A stretch of DNA of 64,000 nucleotides from Tissierella pigra (GTDB lineage: Bacteria > Bacillota > Clostridia > Tissierellales > Tissierellaceae). Below are positions 35,683 through 44,865 of the stretch, piece after piece (position 1 is the stretch's first letter; the number at the start of each line of letters is the position of its first letter). The translations under genes were made by a program, and so were the position numbers. The notes under the pieces are model-generated. The model was not told the origin of the DNA. It searched no databases and worked only from the letters and a program-made list of their open reading frames with translations. The stretch spans positions 1 to 64,000 of the forward strand of contig NZ_VUNQ01000008.1 in NCBI RefSeq assembly GCF_009695605.1, given 5' to 3'.

Positions 35683-36285
35683 CTAATCTAAATGAGATAT
35701 ATCGCCTTCTAGTATCATATTGATTTTATCATCTGTTACCTCTACTACTGTAAGTGAAGTACCATGTAAAAAGGGTTCTCGACTCCATAGTTCTTCTAAG
35801 GCATATCCCTTTATGATAGCATAGATGACTTTAATAACCACAGCATGAGAAACTATTAAGATATTCTCTGCCTCTTTATTGTCTACTATCTTAGTTAACA
35901 CATCTTTTACTCTTTTGAATAATTCATCAAAACTTTCCCCTTCAATGGAATTATATAGATGAGGCTTGTTCCAAAAATTAAAATGTTCTATTGGATATAG
36001 TTCTTCTATTGTAGTATGCTCCATACCTTCCCATTTTCCAAATCCCATCTCTTTAAGGGAATCCATTAAGATTATTTCTTCATCTTCTTTGATATATTTT
36101 GCCGTATCCACTGCTCTTTCTAAAGGACTAGAGTATATATAATCAAATTGAACATCCTTTAATCGTTCTCCCAATTTTTTCGCATCTTCAATACCCTTTT
36201 CAGTTAAATTGGAATTCTTCCATCCCTGCATTCTTCCTTCTTTATTCCACTGAGTTTCACCATGTCTAGTTATATATATTTTCAT
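35683..36285 (-). CDS. Histidine phosphatase family protein
   Basis: The 200-aa protein is a phosphoglycerate-mutase-like histidine phosphatase. The catalytic RHG motif is ITRHGETQWN (residues 4-13), the second arginine is in SSPLERAVDTA near residue 57, and the second histidine is in VSHAVVIKVI near residue 147. Members include alpha-ribazole phosphatase (CobC) and many broad phosphatases. No cobalamin genes are nearby, so substrate assignment is not possible. Confidence 0.92.
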   Translation of the reverse strand: MKIYITRHGETQWNKEGRMQGWKNSNLTEKGIEDAKKLGERLKDVQFDYIYSSPLERAVDTAKYIKEDEEIILMDSLKEMGFGKWEGMEHTTIEELYPIEHFNFWNKPHLYNSIEGESFDELFKRVKDVLTKIVDNKEAENILIVSHAVVIKVIYAIIKGYALEELWSREPFLHGTSLTVVEVTDDKINMILEGDISHLD

Positions 36286-36296
36286 TTCTCTGCCTC

Positions 36297-36887
36297 CTAT
36301 GTTGTTTTAAACTCACTGCTTTTCTTTTTTAAAATATAAGTTACTAAAAAACCTCTTTTACTGTCATCTTCAATATATTTTATCAATTGAAATGATTTTT
36401 TTAGCATTTCAATATCCATCGGTTGAATCAAGTCTTGTTTTCTTATTCTTTCATCTACCTTGTGTTTATACCCAAAACCAGATATAAATAAAATTCCATC
36501 ATCTGATATATGACTTTCAATATCTACAAGATTTTCCTCGCTCAATCTATAGTGGTTAATTACAATATTATCAAATATACCAATATCTTTTAATCCACTG
36601 GGTTTACTTAAATCTATTTGCCGTGTTTCTATAGAATGATTTGATTTTTCTGCAAATCTTTTTAAACGTTCTAGGGCATTAAGGCTAAAATCAACACCTG
36701 TAATTTTAAACCCATTTTCAAGAAAAAACAAGGCATTTCTACCATCTCCACATGCTATATCTAAAACAGAACCTTTTTTAAAACAATTAATATTGTCTAT
36801 CAATACACCTTCTGGACTTAAGGGTTTATCATTTCTTTGCTTAAATCTTTCATCCCAATATTCTTTATTTCCCATGTATTCCAACAT
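36297..36887 (-). CDS. Class I SAM-dependent methyltransferase (TehB-like)
   Basis: The 196-aa protein starts with YWDERFKQRNDKPLSPEGVL and has motif I SVLDIACGDGRNALFFLENG near residues 39-58 followed by ITGVDFSLNALERL. This layout is that of tellurite-resistance TehB-like or tRNA-type small methyltransferases. The acceptor is unknown. The ribosome site GGGAGG precedes the ATG. It is 11 bases upstream of the histidine phosphatase gene, so they are probably co-transcribed. Confidence 0.88.
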   Translation of the reverse strand: MLEYMGNKEYWDERFKQRNDKPLSPEGVLIDNINCFKKGSVLDIACGDGRNALFFLENGFKITGVDFSLNALERLKRFAEKSNHSIETRQIDLSKPSGLKDIGIFDNIVINHYRLSEENLVDIESHISDDGILFISGFGYKHKVDERIRKQDLIQPMDIEMLKKSFQLIKYIEDDSKRGFLVTYILKKKSSEFKTT

Positions 36888-36934
36888 TTTCTCCTCCCAT
36901 AAGCTTTAGTTAAAATATATACTACATTCATATT

Positions 36935-37321
36935 CTAAAGCTTACTAAGTAAACTATCTATATCTTCAATATTATTATAAAAAATTACTTTTCTAGAGAT
37001 ACCTTCTAGGGTTTCAGAAATGTCTGCCCTTATGTCTGCTATGGTGATAATTGGTATATTCCGTGCAAAGGCATATCCTGCTTCAATCCCTAGACCTACC
37101 CCCTTTTCACTTAAATCAATAACAACTAGATCACATTCATCAATTTCTTTAAATGTCAATTTCATTAATTCCTGTGGATTATATTTAACTTGATGATTTT
37201 GTATATCTCTGACAATACAACTAGTTCCATACCCATTTCTTTCAAGGGCTGATGAAATCTTATTAATAATTTCCTTGTTTCTATAGTCTTCATAGTATTT
37301 AATTCCAATATATGCTTTCAT
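36935..37321 (-). CDS. Nucleoside 2-deoxyribosyltransferase-like protein
   Basis: The start is the ATG at 37321 (128 aa, MKAYIGIKYYEDYRNKEIIN), nine bases after GGAGG; a TTG at 37345 is unlikely. The protein shows VRDIQNHQVKYNPQELMKLTFK, the sheet DECDLVVIDLSEKGVGLGIE with the likely catalytic Glu in GLGIEAGYA, and RNIPIITIADI. This matches nucleoside 2-deoxyribosyltransferases and related nucleotide N-glycosidases (PF05014). It could take part in nucleotide salvage or in small-molecule cleavage; substrate is unknown. Confidence 0.85.
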   Translation of the reverse strand: MKAYIGIKYYEDYRNKEIINKISSALERNGYGTSCIVRDIQNHQVKYNPQELMKLTFKEIDECDLVVIDLSEKGVGLGIEAGYAFARNIPIITIADIRADISETLEGISRKVIFYNNIEDIDSLLSKL

Positions 37322-37375
37322 AAGCCTTATCCTCCACTTATTCAACAGATAATCTTCATAAGTAAATCTATAATA

Positions 37376-37972
37376 TCACTTCAATATTCTAATATGTCTA
37401 AGCCATATTTTAGTTTTATCTAGCCTTTTCTTAACTAGATTTCTCTCATCAGGTAATAAATCAATATCACATGATTCACCTATATAATCAACCACCTCAT
37501 AAATTGTCATTTTATTTGTATCAATATACTCTTTAAAAATAGGATTAGATAAATCTTCTATACATCTATTAATCTGCTTAGCAGCCCATGAATTACTGCT
37601 ATCACCTCTTTTTCTCAGTCTTTTTATTAAAGTCTCCTTATTAGCTACTAAAGTAAAATGTTTAATGTCTATATCTTTTCTCCTCAATCTTTCAAGTATT
37701 TCAGTATAGTATAGTTCACTTGTTATTGTCATAGGAACTATAATTATCCCATCATAATGTATACTCATATATTCAAGCATTTGATAATTAAAATCCCTCC
37801 AAATGGTAAAATCTTGAAAATCGCTTAACTTTAATTTATTAGGTATATTATCTCGAATAAAGTATCCTGCTTCCTCTGGATCGTATACATATGAATTCTC
37901 TATTCTTCTATTTAATTCATATGCTGTATTTGTTTTTCCACTTCCAAATGCTCCGTTAATCCAAATTATCAT
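37376..37972 (-). CDS. tmrB: TmrB-like P-loop protein (tunicamycin-resistance family)
   Basis: The 198-aa protein closely follows Bacillus subtilis TmrB along its length: MIIWINGAFGSGKTNTAYEL with P-loop GAFGSGKT (residues 7-14), YVYDPEEAGYFIRD, IIIVPMTITSELYY, HFTLVANKETLIKRLRKRGD, NSWAAKQINRC and the C-terminal KTKIWLRHIRI. TmrB is a membrane-associated ATP-binding protein that confers tunicamycin resistance. The C-terminal amphipathic helix expected for membrane attachment is kept. Whether this homologue has the same role is inferred from similarity. It lies upstream of the nucleoside deoxyribosyltransferase-like gene, and the ABC exporter genes lie further upstream on the same strand. Confidence 0.9.
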   Translation of the reverse strand: MIIWINGAFGSGKTNTAYELNRRIENSYVYDPEEAGYFIRDNIPNKLKLSDFQDFTIWRDFNYQMLEYMSIHYDGIIIVPMTITSELYYTEILERLRRKDIDIKHFTLVANKETLIKRLRKRGDSSNSWAAKQINRCIEDLSNPIFKEYIDTNKMTIYEVVDYIGESCDIDLLPDERNLVKKRLDKTKIWLRHIRILK

Positions 37973-38048
37973 AGGATACCTCCATATTTTTTATATTCTA
38001 AGCCTTTTTTCAGTAGTTATCTTTGATTATGATTTCGCCTTCCTATCC

Positions 38049-38858
38049 TTATAAAAATATTGCACCTAAGATAAATGGAAGTATTGCACCTACAGCCCAT
38101 ATCTTTCCTTTAGATTTTGATGTATTGTTGTTATCCAACTTAAATAAATACCAAGATAAATAATAGCTTATTATACCAGAAGCCATAAGTAATCCTAAAG
38201 AAATTATAGGGCTAAAGGAAAAACTCCCTTTTGTTACCAATGCTTCATAGGCATCCATTGCATAAGTTGTAGGAAGAAGCTTACTAAATCTTCCTACAGA
38301 TTCTGGTAAAAAACTAGATGGAAACATCAATCCCCCTATTAGCATACAGGGTAAAAATAAGGCCTGTGCCAAAATTACAGTTAAAGATGTACTATCGGCT
38401 ATAATACCAATTAAAAGAGCTAAACCAGAAAATGTTATGGCAGAAGCTATAAAAACTATAATCAAGCCTAAAATATTCACTGGTAATTCAGCATTATATA
38501 AGATTGGAGCTGTTATTAGTATTATAGCAGTTACTATTATTGTATGTAATATAGTAGAAACAGTTGGTATAGCAAGCATTGATAATTTAGATACTCCATT
38601 GATTTTATAAGATCTAAAAATACCACTGTTTCTTGATGTTACCAAAATATTTGGCATCCCTAAAACTGTACTGACCAATATGTTGAATATCATCATTGAT
38701 GGTATTAAAATACTAATATACTGTGGATTTAGTTTTGGCATAATAGCTCCGATTACAAAATAAAATCCAAGGGGAAATATATAATTCATAAGTAGTAGCT
38801 CCTTGTCCCTTAAACCCGATTTTAAATTAAATAGAAAGTGTATTGAAAAGGCTTTCAT
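38049..38858 (-). CDS. ABC-2 type transporter permease
   Basis: The 269-aa protein has six predicted membrane helices starting with LLLMNYIFPLGFYFVIGAIM and including LGLIIVFIASAITFSGLALLIGI and LAQALFLPCMLIGGLMF, the ABC-2 layout. Its ATG overlaps the stop of the ATPase gene by four bases (ATGA), indicating a single exporter. Substrate unknown; nearby TmrB-like and GNAT genes suggest antibiotic or small-molecule export as one possibility. Confidence 0.92.
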   Translation of the reverse strand: MKAFSIHFLFNLKSGLRDKELLLMNYIFPLGFYFVIGAIMPKLNPQYISILIPSMMIFNILVSTVLGMPNILVTSRNSGIFRSYKINGVSKLSMLAIPTVSTILHTIIVTAIILITAPILYNAELPVNILGLIIVFIASAITFSGLALLIGIIADSTSLTVILAQALFLPCMLIGGLMFPSSFLPESVGRFSKLLPTTYAMDAYEALVTKGSFSFSPIISLGLLMASGIISYYLSWYLFKLDNNNTSKSKGKIWAVGAILPFILGAIFL

Positions 38859-39748
38859 TGTATCCCTCCTATTGAAGTTATCTCTAAAAATCTTTCCTCT
38901 AGAGATGGTCTTTCTACTCTAAGATCGATTAAACTATCTCCTTTTTCTTCTATTACATTCATTAATTCCATTACCTTAGTACCAGGTTTATCAGAATAAA
39001 AAACATAATATTCATCAACAACTATATCTGTAAGGTCCACTAAGGAAGTTCCCACTGTTCTGACTGAAATCTTAGTCTTCGATGAGCCAGAAGCTACTAT
39101 CTTCTTAGGTGTATCTATAATCATGATTTTACCCTTCAATAAGATTGCGATTCTATCAGCCATTTTCTCAGCCTCCGCCATATCATGGGTTGCTAGAACT
39201 ATAGTAGTTCCTTGGCTCTTTAATTCTTTCATCAAAGTATGCAGTTCCACCCTAGATTCTACGTCCAATGCAGCTGTAGGCTCATCTAAGATAAGTATCT
39301 GTGGATTGTGACATACTGCCAAGGCTATTAATAGTCTTTTCTGCTGACCTCCAGACAACTGGCTATACTGAATATTCAATTTATCCCAAAGGTCCATTCT
39401 CTTTATCAAATCATATCTCGGCTGCACATTATGATAGGCTGAAAATAACTGCATTGCTTCTTTTACAGTTATTGTTGATGGTAATCCCGATGATTGAAGC
39501 TGTACCCCTATTAAATTCTTTAATTCCTTAGAATTCTTTGACGGATCTATTCCCATAATATCAATTGTTCCGCCATCAGGAATTCGTAAACCTTCAAGAC
39601 ATTCTAGGGTACTTGTTTTCCCTGCTCCATTAGGTCCTAGTATCCCAAAAATCTCCCCTTTATTTACTTCAAAGCTTATTCCATCTACAGCTATAAAATC
39701 TCCATAGGTTTTTGTAAAGTTACTTACTTTTATTGCTAGATTACTCAT
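38855..39748 (-). CDS. ABC transporter ATP-binding protein
   Basis: The 297-aa ATPase has Walker A GPNGAGKT near residue 40, the Q-loop VQLQSSGLP, the signature LSGGQQKRLLIALAV, Walker B ILILDEPTAALD and the H-loop THDMAEAEKMADR. A C-terminal extension of about 75 residues with VRTVGTSLVDL is common in drug-export ABC-2 ATPases. I use the ATG at 39748, eight bases after GAGGGGG. An upstream frame to 39802 would overlap the GNAT gene and has no ribosome site. It forms an operon with the permease. Confidence 0.95.
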   Translation of the reverse strand: MSNLAIKVSNFTKTYGDFIAVDGISFEVNKGEIFGILGPNGAGKTSTLECLEGLRIPDGGTIDIMGIDPSKNSKELKNLIGVQLQSSGLPSTITVKEAMQLFSAYHNVQPRYDLIKRMDLWDKLNIQYSQLSGGQQKRLLIALAVCHNPQILILDEPTAALDVESRVELHTLMKELKSQGTTIVLATHDMAEAEKMADRIAILLKGKIMIIDTPKKIVASGSSKTKISVRTVGTSLVDLTDIVVDEYYVFYSDKPGTKVMELMNVIEEKGDSLIDLRVERPSLEERFLEITSIGGIQ

Positions 39749-39780
39749 AATATCCCCCTCTAATAGTATAAGTTTATATA

Positions 39781-40566
39781 TTACTTCCTCAAAACATGCC
39801 AAATATCATTTCCAGTAAATCCACAGCTTCTATATAATCTTTCTGGATTCGTTGTATTATCTACTTCCCCTGAAACTATAGTGAAATTAGCATAAGGTTC
39901 TAATCTTTTTAATAACTCTGTAACCAATACCTTGCCCAATTTCTTACCATGATAAGATGGAAGTACTTGAATCCATTCCAAAGCGCCTTCCTTTATATTC
40001 ATATCCAATTCGGCTATTCCAAGGGCAACAGGTTTTTCTGTTTTTTTCTCTATTATCCATATCCATAAATCTTTACGAAATACAGCATGATTTATCCATT
40101 TAGTTACTTCATTGATATTTGGTTTTATATCATCATAGCAATTACATATTAAATCTGAAACCATAGATACTTCTGTATTAATATCAACATCTCTAATATA
40201 GTAATCTTCTGGTATCTGAATATCTACAATATCTTTATTATTATGTATTAGTTTAAAATATGATTTTTTGCTCCTAAATTGTTTTTTTATACTCTCATTA
40301 ATTTGAGACTCATGGACTATAATCATATTAAATAGTTGTAAATCTTCCTCATCTATATTTATATGATTCCTATCTTTATTCCAGAATGTATATAACATAT
40401 TATCATTCCAAAGTTTTAAACTTTTAAGCTCAGCTTTTTCCATAGTATAATCGCTATAAAAATTATTAATCTGTTCAAGTGTTTTCCACAAAGCAGTAGC
40501 TTGAATCCTGCATGGATTATGTACATAGGCTAAAGCTAATGCCTCTGAAAGTAATTGTATCTTCAT
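39781..40566 (-). CDS. GNAT-family N-acetyltransferase
   Basis: The start is the ATG at 40566 (261 aa), preceded by AAGGAGGGGG; a frame to 40617 is not supported. The N-terminal half (MKIQLLSEALALAYVHNPCR) is family-specific. The C-terminal half holds the GNAT fold with the acetyl-CoA loop WIQVLPSYHGKKLGKVLVTE near residues 200-219 and ends SCGFTGNDIWHVLRK. It lies 32 bases upstream of the ABC ATPase gene and may be in the same transcript. The substrate is unknown. Confidence 0.88.
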   Translation of the reverse strand: MKIQLLSEALALAYVHNPCRIQATALWKTLEQINNFYSDYTMEKAELKSLKLWNDNMLYTFWNKDRNHINIDEEDLQLFNMIIVHESQINESIKKQFRSKKSYFKLIHNNKDIVDIQIPEDYYIRDVDINTEVSMVSDLICNCYDDIKPNINEVTKWINHAVFRKDLWIWIIEKKTEKPVALGIAELDMNIKEGALEWIQVLPSYHGKKLGKVLVTELLKRLEPYANFTIVSGEVDNTTNPERLYRSCGFTGNDIWHVLRK

Positions 40567-40654
40567 TAAAAACCCCCTCCTTAATAAGCTGAAGCAACTG
40601 TTATATAAATTATACAATATTTAAACAATAATTGTTAGAAAATTTAATAAAAAC

Positions 40655-40704
40655 CATAAAAAACAAATAACTATAAAATTTGATAATCAAATCTTATAGT
40701 TATT
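40655..40704 (-). terminator. Terminator of the germinant receptor operon
   Basis: AATAACTATAA...TTTGAT (40666-40683) pairs imperfectly with ATCAAA...TTATAGTTATT (about 40685-40704) and is followed on the minus strand by TTGTTTTTTATGG. The stop codon of the last gene lies at its edge. Confidence 0.75.
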
Positions 40705-40919
40705 TACTCATATCCTAATCCTAATACGTCTCTGACAAATTTATCTAAGGCAAGCATAATACTTGGTAGTCTGTAGTCTAATACATACAAAGTTGATAAA
40801 ATAAAGGCTACTATCATTAGAAATATAGTTACTTTAAGTTCTTTATTTTTATTTGCTTTTATTAAATCTCCCAAATCCATTAATCCTACTATTGTAAATA
40901 CTATTAATACATATACCAT
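40704..40919 (-). CDS. Germinant receptor D-subunit-like small membrane protein
   Basis: This 71-aa protein has two membrane helices (VYVLIVFTIVGLMDLGDLI and VTIFLMIVAFILSTLYVL) joined by a charged loop (KANKNKELK). Small two-helix D subunits are encoded with some GerA-type germinant receptor operons and modulate germination in Bacillus. Its start overlaps the end of gerB by one base, so it is translated from the same mRNA. No catalytic motif is present. Confidence 0.82.
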   Translation of the reverse strand: MVYVLIVFTIVGLMDLGDLIKANKNKELKVTIFLMIVAFILSTLYVLDYRLPSIMLALDKFVRDVLGLGYE

Positions 40920-42025
40920 TAAATCATCCCTTTTTTTAGTTTAGGCAACTTTCTAATTTTTGCAACTATGATTGTAATAAATGGTAATATGGTTTCAAAC
41001 ATAAACCATTGAAAAGGTGCTGTTTTGCTTGCTGAATTCATGTGTACTATTATTGAAGGATATATACTAAAGGAATACATAATAATAATTATTCCTACAC
41101 TTATAACTAAGGATTTAAAGGATTTTAAATTGAAAATATATGCAATACTCATAACTGTAACATAGTATAGTATACAAATTTTAAAAAACATAAGCATAAT
41201 CAAACTAACTGCAAACAGGACTTCTATCCTGCTTAATCCAGAATATATACTTATGAGCCTAAGAGTTTCAAAGGGAGGCAAAGCGAATATCTTTATTGTA
41301 TTCCCAAGTACTGCTGTATCCCTAATAACTATAGTTAATAGAGTCAATCCCCCTATTATAAAACCGTAAGTATAATATTTTCTTCTTTGCTTAGGTTCAA
41401 TTTCTAAATTTGGATGAATCATTAAAAATACCATAACCTCACCAAAGGGAATAGTTGATATAATATGAGCTCCTTGAATATATATCATTCTCGGTTGATT
41501 AAGCATAGGTAAAAAATTATCTATTTTCATTTGATTCATAGTTAGAAAACTTGTGGAAATAACTATGAATATTGCAATTAATGTGAAAAACATGCTGTAT
41601 CTAGTTACAACCTCTATTCCATTTCTTACAGCCCAAGCACATAACAACATGAATATTCCTAAAATAATTATGGCAGGAGTTTTTTGCATAGTTGTCTTAT
41701 GTACAAAATCTCCTAAATCTTTTATATTTAAGGATGATAGTGTCATAAAAAACCATAGATACACTATTGAAAATAATTTTCCTATAATAGGACCAAAAAC
41801 TATATCGTTTACTTCTACTAAATTTTTATCTGGAAATATTTTCATAATATATGTGTATATTAACAGAGAAGGTATTGAAACTATAAAACCTAATATTGTA
41901 ACTATCCAGGAATCTTGTTTTGTAATGGATGTGAAAAAAGATGTCAATAGAGATGAAGATTGTAAAAAGCAAGCCACTGTAAACATAAATTGAATCCCTG
42001 AAATTTTTCCTTTATCTATTTTCAT
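40919..42025 (-). CDS. gerB: Spore germination protein GerAB family (receptor B subunit)
   Basis: The 368-aa protein belongs to the endospore-germination subgroup of the APC transporter superfamily and forms the B subunit of a germinant receptor in the spore inner membrane. About ten membrane helices are visible, from GIQFMFTVACFLQSSSLLTSF to the C-terminal FQWFMFETILPFITIIVAKI. B subunits are thought to bind the germinant; the ligand cannot be read from sequence. It starts immediately after the gerC stop codon. Confidence 0.94.
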   Translation of the reverse strand: MKIDKGKISGIQFMFTVACFLQSSSLLTSFFTSITKQDSWIVTILGFIVSIPSLLIYTYIMKIFPDKNLVEVNDIVFGPIIGKLFSIVYLWFFMTLSSLNIKDLGDFVHKTTMQKTPAIIILGIFMLLCAWAVRNGIEVVTRYSMFFTLIAIFIVISTSFLTMNQMKIDNFLPMLNQPRMIYIQGAHIISTIPFGEVMVFLMIHPNLEIEPKQRRKYYTYGFIIGGLTLLTIVIRDTAVLGNTIKIFALPPFETLRLISIYSGLSRIEVLFAVSLIMLMFFKICILYYVTVMSIAYIFNLKSFKSLVISVGIIIIMYSFSIYPSIIVHMNSASKTAPFQWFMFETILPFITIIVAKIRKLPKLKKGMI

Positions 42026-43198
42026 TTAATTTTCCTCTTTCATATTTAAAGAATTTACAATTTTACCAGTATCAATTAAATTTAATTCTATTTTAGTAGA
42101 TAATTCAACTTCTTGATACATATCGTTCCAATTATTTTTTATTTCCTCCCATTGTTTAGGAAACTTCTTATGGAACTCTTCACCAAATCTTAAAAAATCT
42201 GCATTCAATTCTTTACTCTTGTTGAAGCAGGTTTGTATTTCTCTATTTATAACTTTTTTGCCTTCTTCTAATAATGTATCTGTTACTGCTTTAACTGTCA
42301 TATTATCAAATCCCTGTATCTCAGAAATTACAATATCTCCAATAATTTCCAATGATATTATCAGCTTATTTTCATTATTAATTTCTGGTTCTAGATTATA
42401 TTTAATATTACTTATATTTAAATTTGAAAACCCCTCTTCTATATCAATCTCTATAAAAGTGGTTTTAAATTTATCCATAATCCAAGTATATCCCCTAGTT
42501 TCAATTTCATTTAACTGTCCAATAAGTCCTCCATCATTAAAAATAGCCAGTCCTGATAAAAGTAATCTTAACTCTTTTTCGTGCTCCTCTAATCTTACAA
42601 TTGGGATTGTAGGTGCTGTAGTTTCTTCTATTATCATAGAAACTAGATCCAGTACTCTTACTGAGTAAGACTCACTATATCTATTAGTGGCATCAACCAT
42701 CCTAGTAATTCCTGAAGAAAACGCACTATCCTGCTCCATACTATTATGAAGAATATCCTTAGCTTTACCTTCTGCAACAAAAACTAATGTTTCCATACGC
42801 ATATCCTGCTGTCTAAGAAAGGCATCTATATAAGGTTTAATTCCTTTTTCAGCTTGTTCTTTTCCAAATATAACTGCCTGATTATGATGCATAAACAAAT
42901 CCCTAGTAACTTGTTTCTGAAGTTTTTCTATGGCAGATAATATTCCCTTTGCTTCTGTCTCTAAAATGATTGAACTATCATTAGTATTTGCCCCTTCCAA
43001 AGGGGAAGTGTTATGTTGACTTACCCTCTCTATTTGTAATATAAATTCAATTTTATCCTCATCCTCTGTTGCATCTATACCAACACCAGTTACTATTGAA
43101 ATAGTATCCAACTCCTTATTATCCCAACATCCTGTTAAAATAAAAGTAATTGGTATAATTACAATAATTTTAAATAATATCAGCTTTTTAATTACCAT
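42026..43198 (-). CDS. gerC: Spore germination lipoprotein Ger(x)C family (receptor C subunit)
   Basis: The 390-aa protein has a lipoprotein signal peptide with lipobox ILTGC (cysteine near residue 24), followed by WDNKELDTISIVTGVGIDAT, the family opening. Later segments are HHNQAVIFGKEQAEKGI and DAFLRQQDMRMETLVFVAEG. The C-terminal domain contains LNADFLRFGEEFHKKFPKQW, conserved in GerAC/GerBC proteins. C subunits anchor on the outer face of the spore inner membrane. It lies between gerA and gerB with 26- and 0-base gaps. Confidence 0.95.
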   Translation of the reverse strand: MVIKKLILFKIIVIIPITFILTGCWDNKELDTISIVTGVGIDATEDEDKIEFILQIERVSQHNTSPLEGANTNDSSIILETEAKGILSAIEKLQKQVTRDLFMHHNQAVIFGKEQAEKGIKPYIDAFLRQQDMRMETLVFVAEGKAKDILHNSMEQDSAFSSGITRMVDATNRYSESYSVRVLDLVSMIIEETTAPTIPIVRLEEHEKELRLLLSGLAIFNDGGLIGQLNEIETRGYTWIMDKFKTTFIEIDIEEGFSNLNISNIKYNLEPEINNENKLIISLEIIGDIVISEIQGFDNMTVKAVTDTLLEEGKKVINREIQTCFNKSKELNADFLRFGEEFHKKFPKQWEEIKNNWNDMYQEVELSTKIELNLIDTGKIVNSLNMKEEN

Positions 43199-43224
43199 AT
43201 ATTTACCTCTATTTTTCTATATTA

Positions 43225-44793
43225 TTATTTTTTTCCATTTGGAGGAATAAAAGTCTTTTTCCTTTTTTCATCTATATAAGATAATCCTTTTGGTCTATCT
43301 TCCATAACCCATAGGGGTAATCTGACAAAGCTGTCTTGCTGATCCCTTGAAAACTTTACAGAGGCAAAATATGGTATACCAAAAGGCTCTAATATGGCTA
43401 AATGTATAAGCACACCTAAAAATCCTACAGATAATCCAAATCCACCTAATGCAGACGCTAGAAACATCATAATTATCCTAAGTATAGAAATAGAATCTCC
43501 TTGATCTGGTATTATAAATTCAGATACAGCACCTATTGCAACTGTTATTACCATAGGTGCTCCTACTATTCCAGCAGAAACTGCTGCATCTCCCATGATT
43601 AAAGCACCTACTATACTAATTGCTTGACCTACAGGACGTGGTAGTCGGAGTCCTGCTTCTCTTAATATTTCAAATGATATAACCATTATTAGTGCCTCTA
43701 TTATAGCAGGGAATGGAGTTGCCTCTCTGGCTTTTGCTACTGTAAACAAAAGAGTCGTTGGAATCAATTCTTGATGAAAAGTTGTTAATGCAATAAAACC
43801 TGGAACTGCATATATTGCAATAAAATATGCAAAAAATCTCATTAGTCTAATAAGAGAGGCGTATATTGGCCTTACATAATAGTCCTCTGCACTTTGAAAA
43901 CTTTCCACAAATAACATGGGAACCGTTAATACAAAAGGACTTCCATCTACTACAACTGCAATACGTCCCTCAAGTATTTTTGCGGCAATAACATCAGGTT
44001 TTTCACTATATCCTATTGTAGGAAATATAGAAAAGGGATAATCTTCAATATATTGTTCTATATAACCGGAGTCCATTATAGAGTCTACATCTATTGCTCT
44101 TAACCTGTTTCTTAAAGTTTGCAACACTTCTGGTTTTGCTACTCCTTCTATATATGCAATACATATATTAGTATATGTTTTTCTTCCAATTATCATATTT
44201 TCCATTTTAAGTTTAGGACTCTTAATTCTCCTTCTTATAAGAGAGGTATTTGTTCTAAAGTCTTCCGTAAATCCTTCTCTTGGACCTCTGACTACAGACT
44301 CTGTCTGTGGTTCTGTTACACTTCTTTTCTCCCAGCCTTTTGTACTAATAACTAGTCCTGTAGAAAGTCCATCTACTAATAATATAGTATTTCCAGAAAG
44401 ACATCCTTCAAATAAATTTGAATATATACTACTTTCTGTAATATCCCCTAAACAAATAATAGATTTCTTCAAATTCATCATGGTAAAGTTCTCTATTGCA
44501 TTTTCTTCAAAATTCTTATTTAATATAATAGGTTTTAATATGCTCTCTGTAATCTCTAGATTATCTACAAGTCCATCAATATATATAAGCACTCCGCTGA
44601 ATTCACAGTTGCTGCCAAATATAAACTCATGTATTTTTATATCATTGCTATCACCTAAGATTAGTCTAAAAAACTCTATATTTTCAGCTAAACTCATGGA
44701 TATATCTTTTTCTAAATAATCTGCATCGTGGTGTTCTTCTTTATTATAATGTTGCCACAATACAATCTTCTTCATAATATAACTAAACAGCAT
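43225..44793 (-). CDS. gerA: Spore germination protein GerA family (receptor A subunit)
   Basis: The 522-aa protein is the A subunit of a GerA-type germinant receptor. The N-terminal soluble domain (about residues 30-290) includes SLIRRRIKSPKLKMENMIIG. The membrane domain (from about 290) has IAVVVDGSPFVLTVPMLFVE, PVGQAISIVGALIMGDAAVS and a final RPKGL tail. It is the first gene of a four-gene operon gerA-gerC-gerB-D subunit. Forespore-specific SigG control is expected, but I could not define the promoter hexamers with confidence. The start at 44793 has an AAAGG ribosome site. Confidence 0.96.
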   Translation of the reverse strand: MLFSYIMKKIVLWQHYNKEEHHDADYLEKDISMSLAENIEFFRLILGDSNDIKIHEFIFGSNCEFSGVLIYIDGLVDNLEITESILKPIILNKNFEENAIENFTMMNLKKSIICLGDITESSIYSNLFEGCLSGNTILLVDGLSTGLVISTKGWEKRSVTEPQTESVVRGPREGFTEDFRTNTSLIRRRIKSPKLKMENMIIGRKTYTNICIAYIEGVAKPEVLQTLRNRLRAIDVDSIMDSGYIEQYIEDYPFSIFPTIGYSEKPDVIAAKILEGRIAVVVDGSPFVLTVPMLFVESFQSAEDYYVRPIYASLIRLMRFFAYFIAIYAVPGFIALTTFHQELIPTTLLFTVAKAREATPFPAIIEALIMVISFEILREAGLRLPRPVGQAISIVGALIMGDAAVSAGIVGAPMVITVAIGAVSEFIIPDQGDSISILRIIMMFLASALGGFGLSVGFLGVLIHLAILEPFGIPYFASVKFSRDQQDSFVRLPLWVMEDRPKGLSYIDEKRKKTFIPPNGKK

Positions 44794-44865
44794 TCATAAC
44801 AACGCCTTTCCATTATGTTATAAACAATTATTAACAGTTTCTTTTTACATTATTCAACAAATAAC

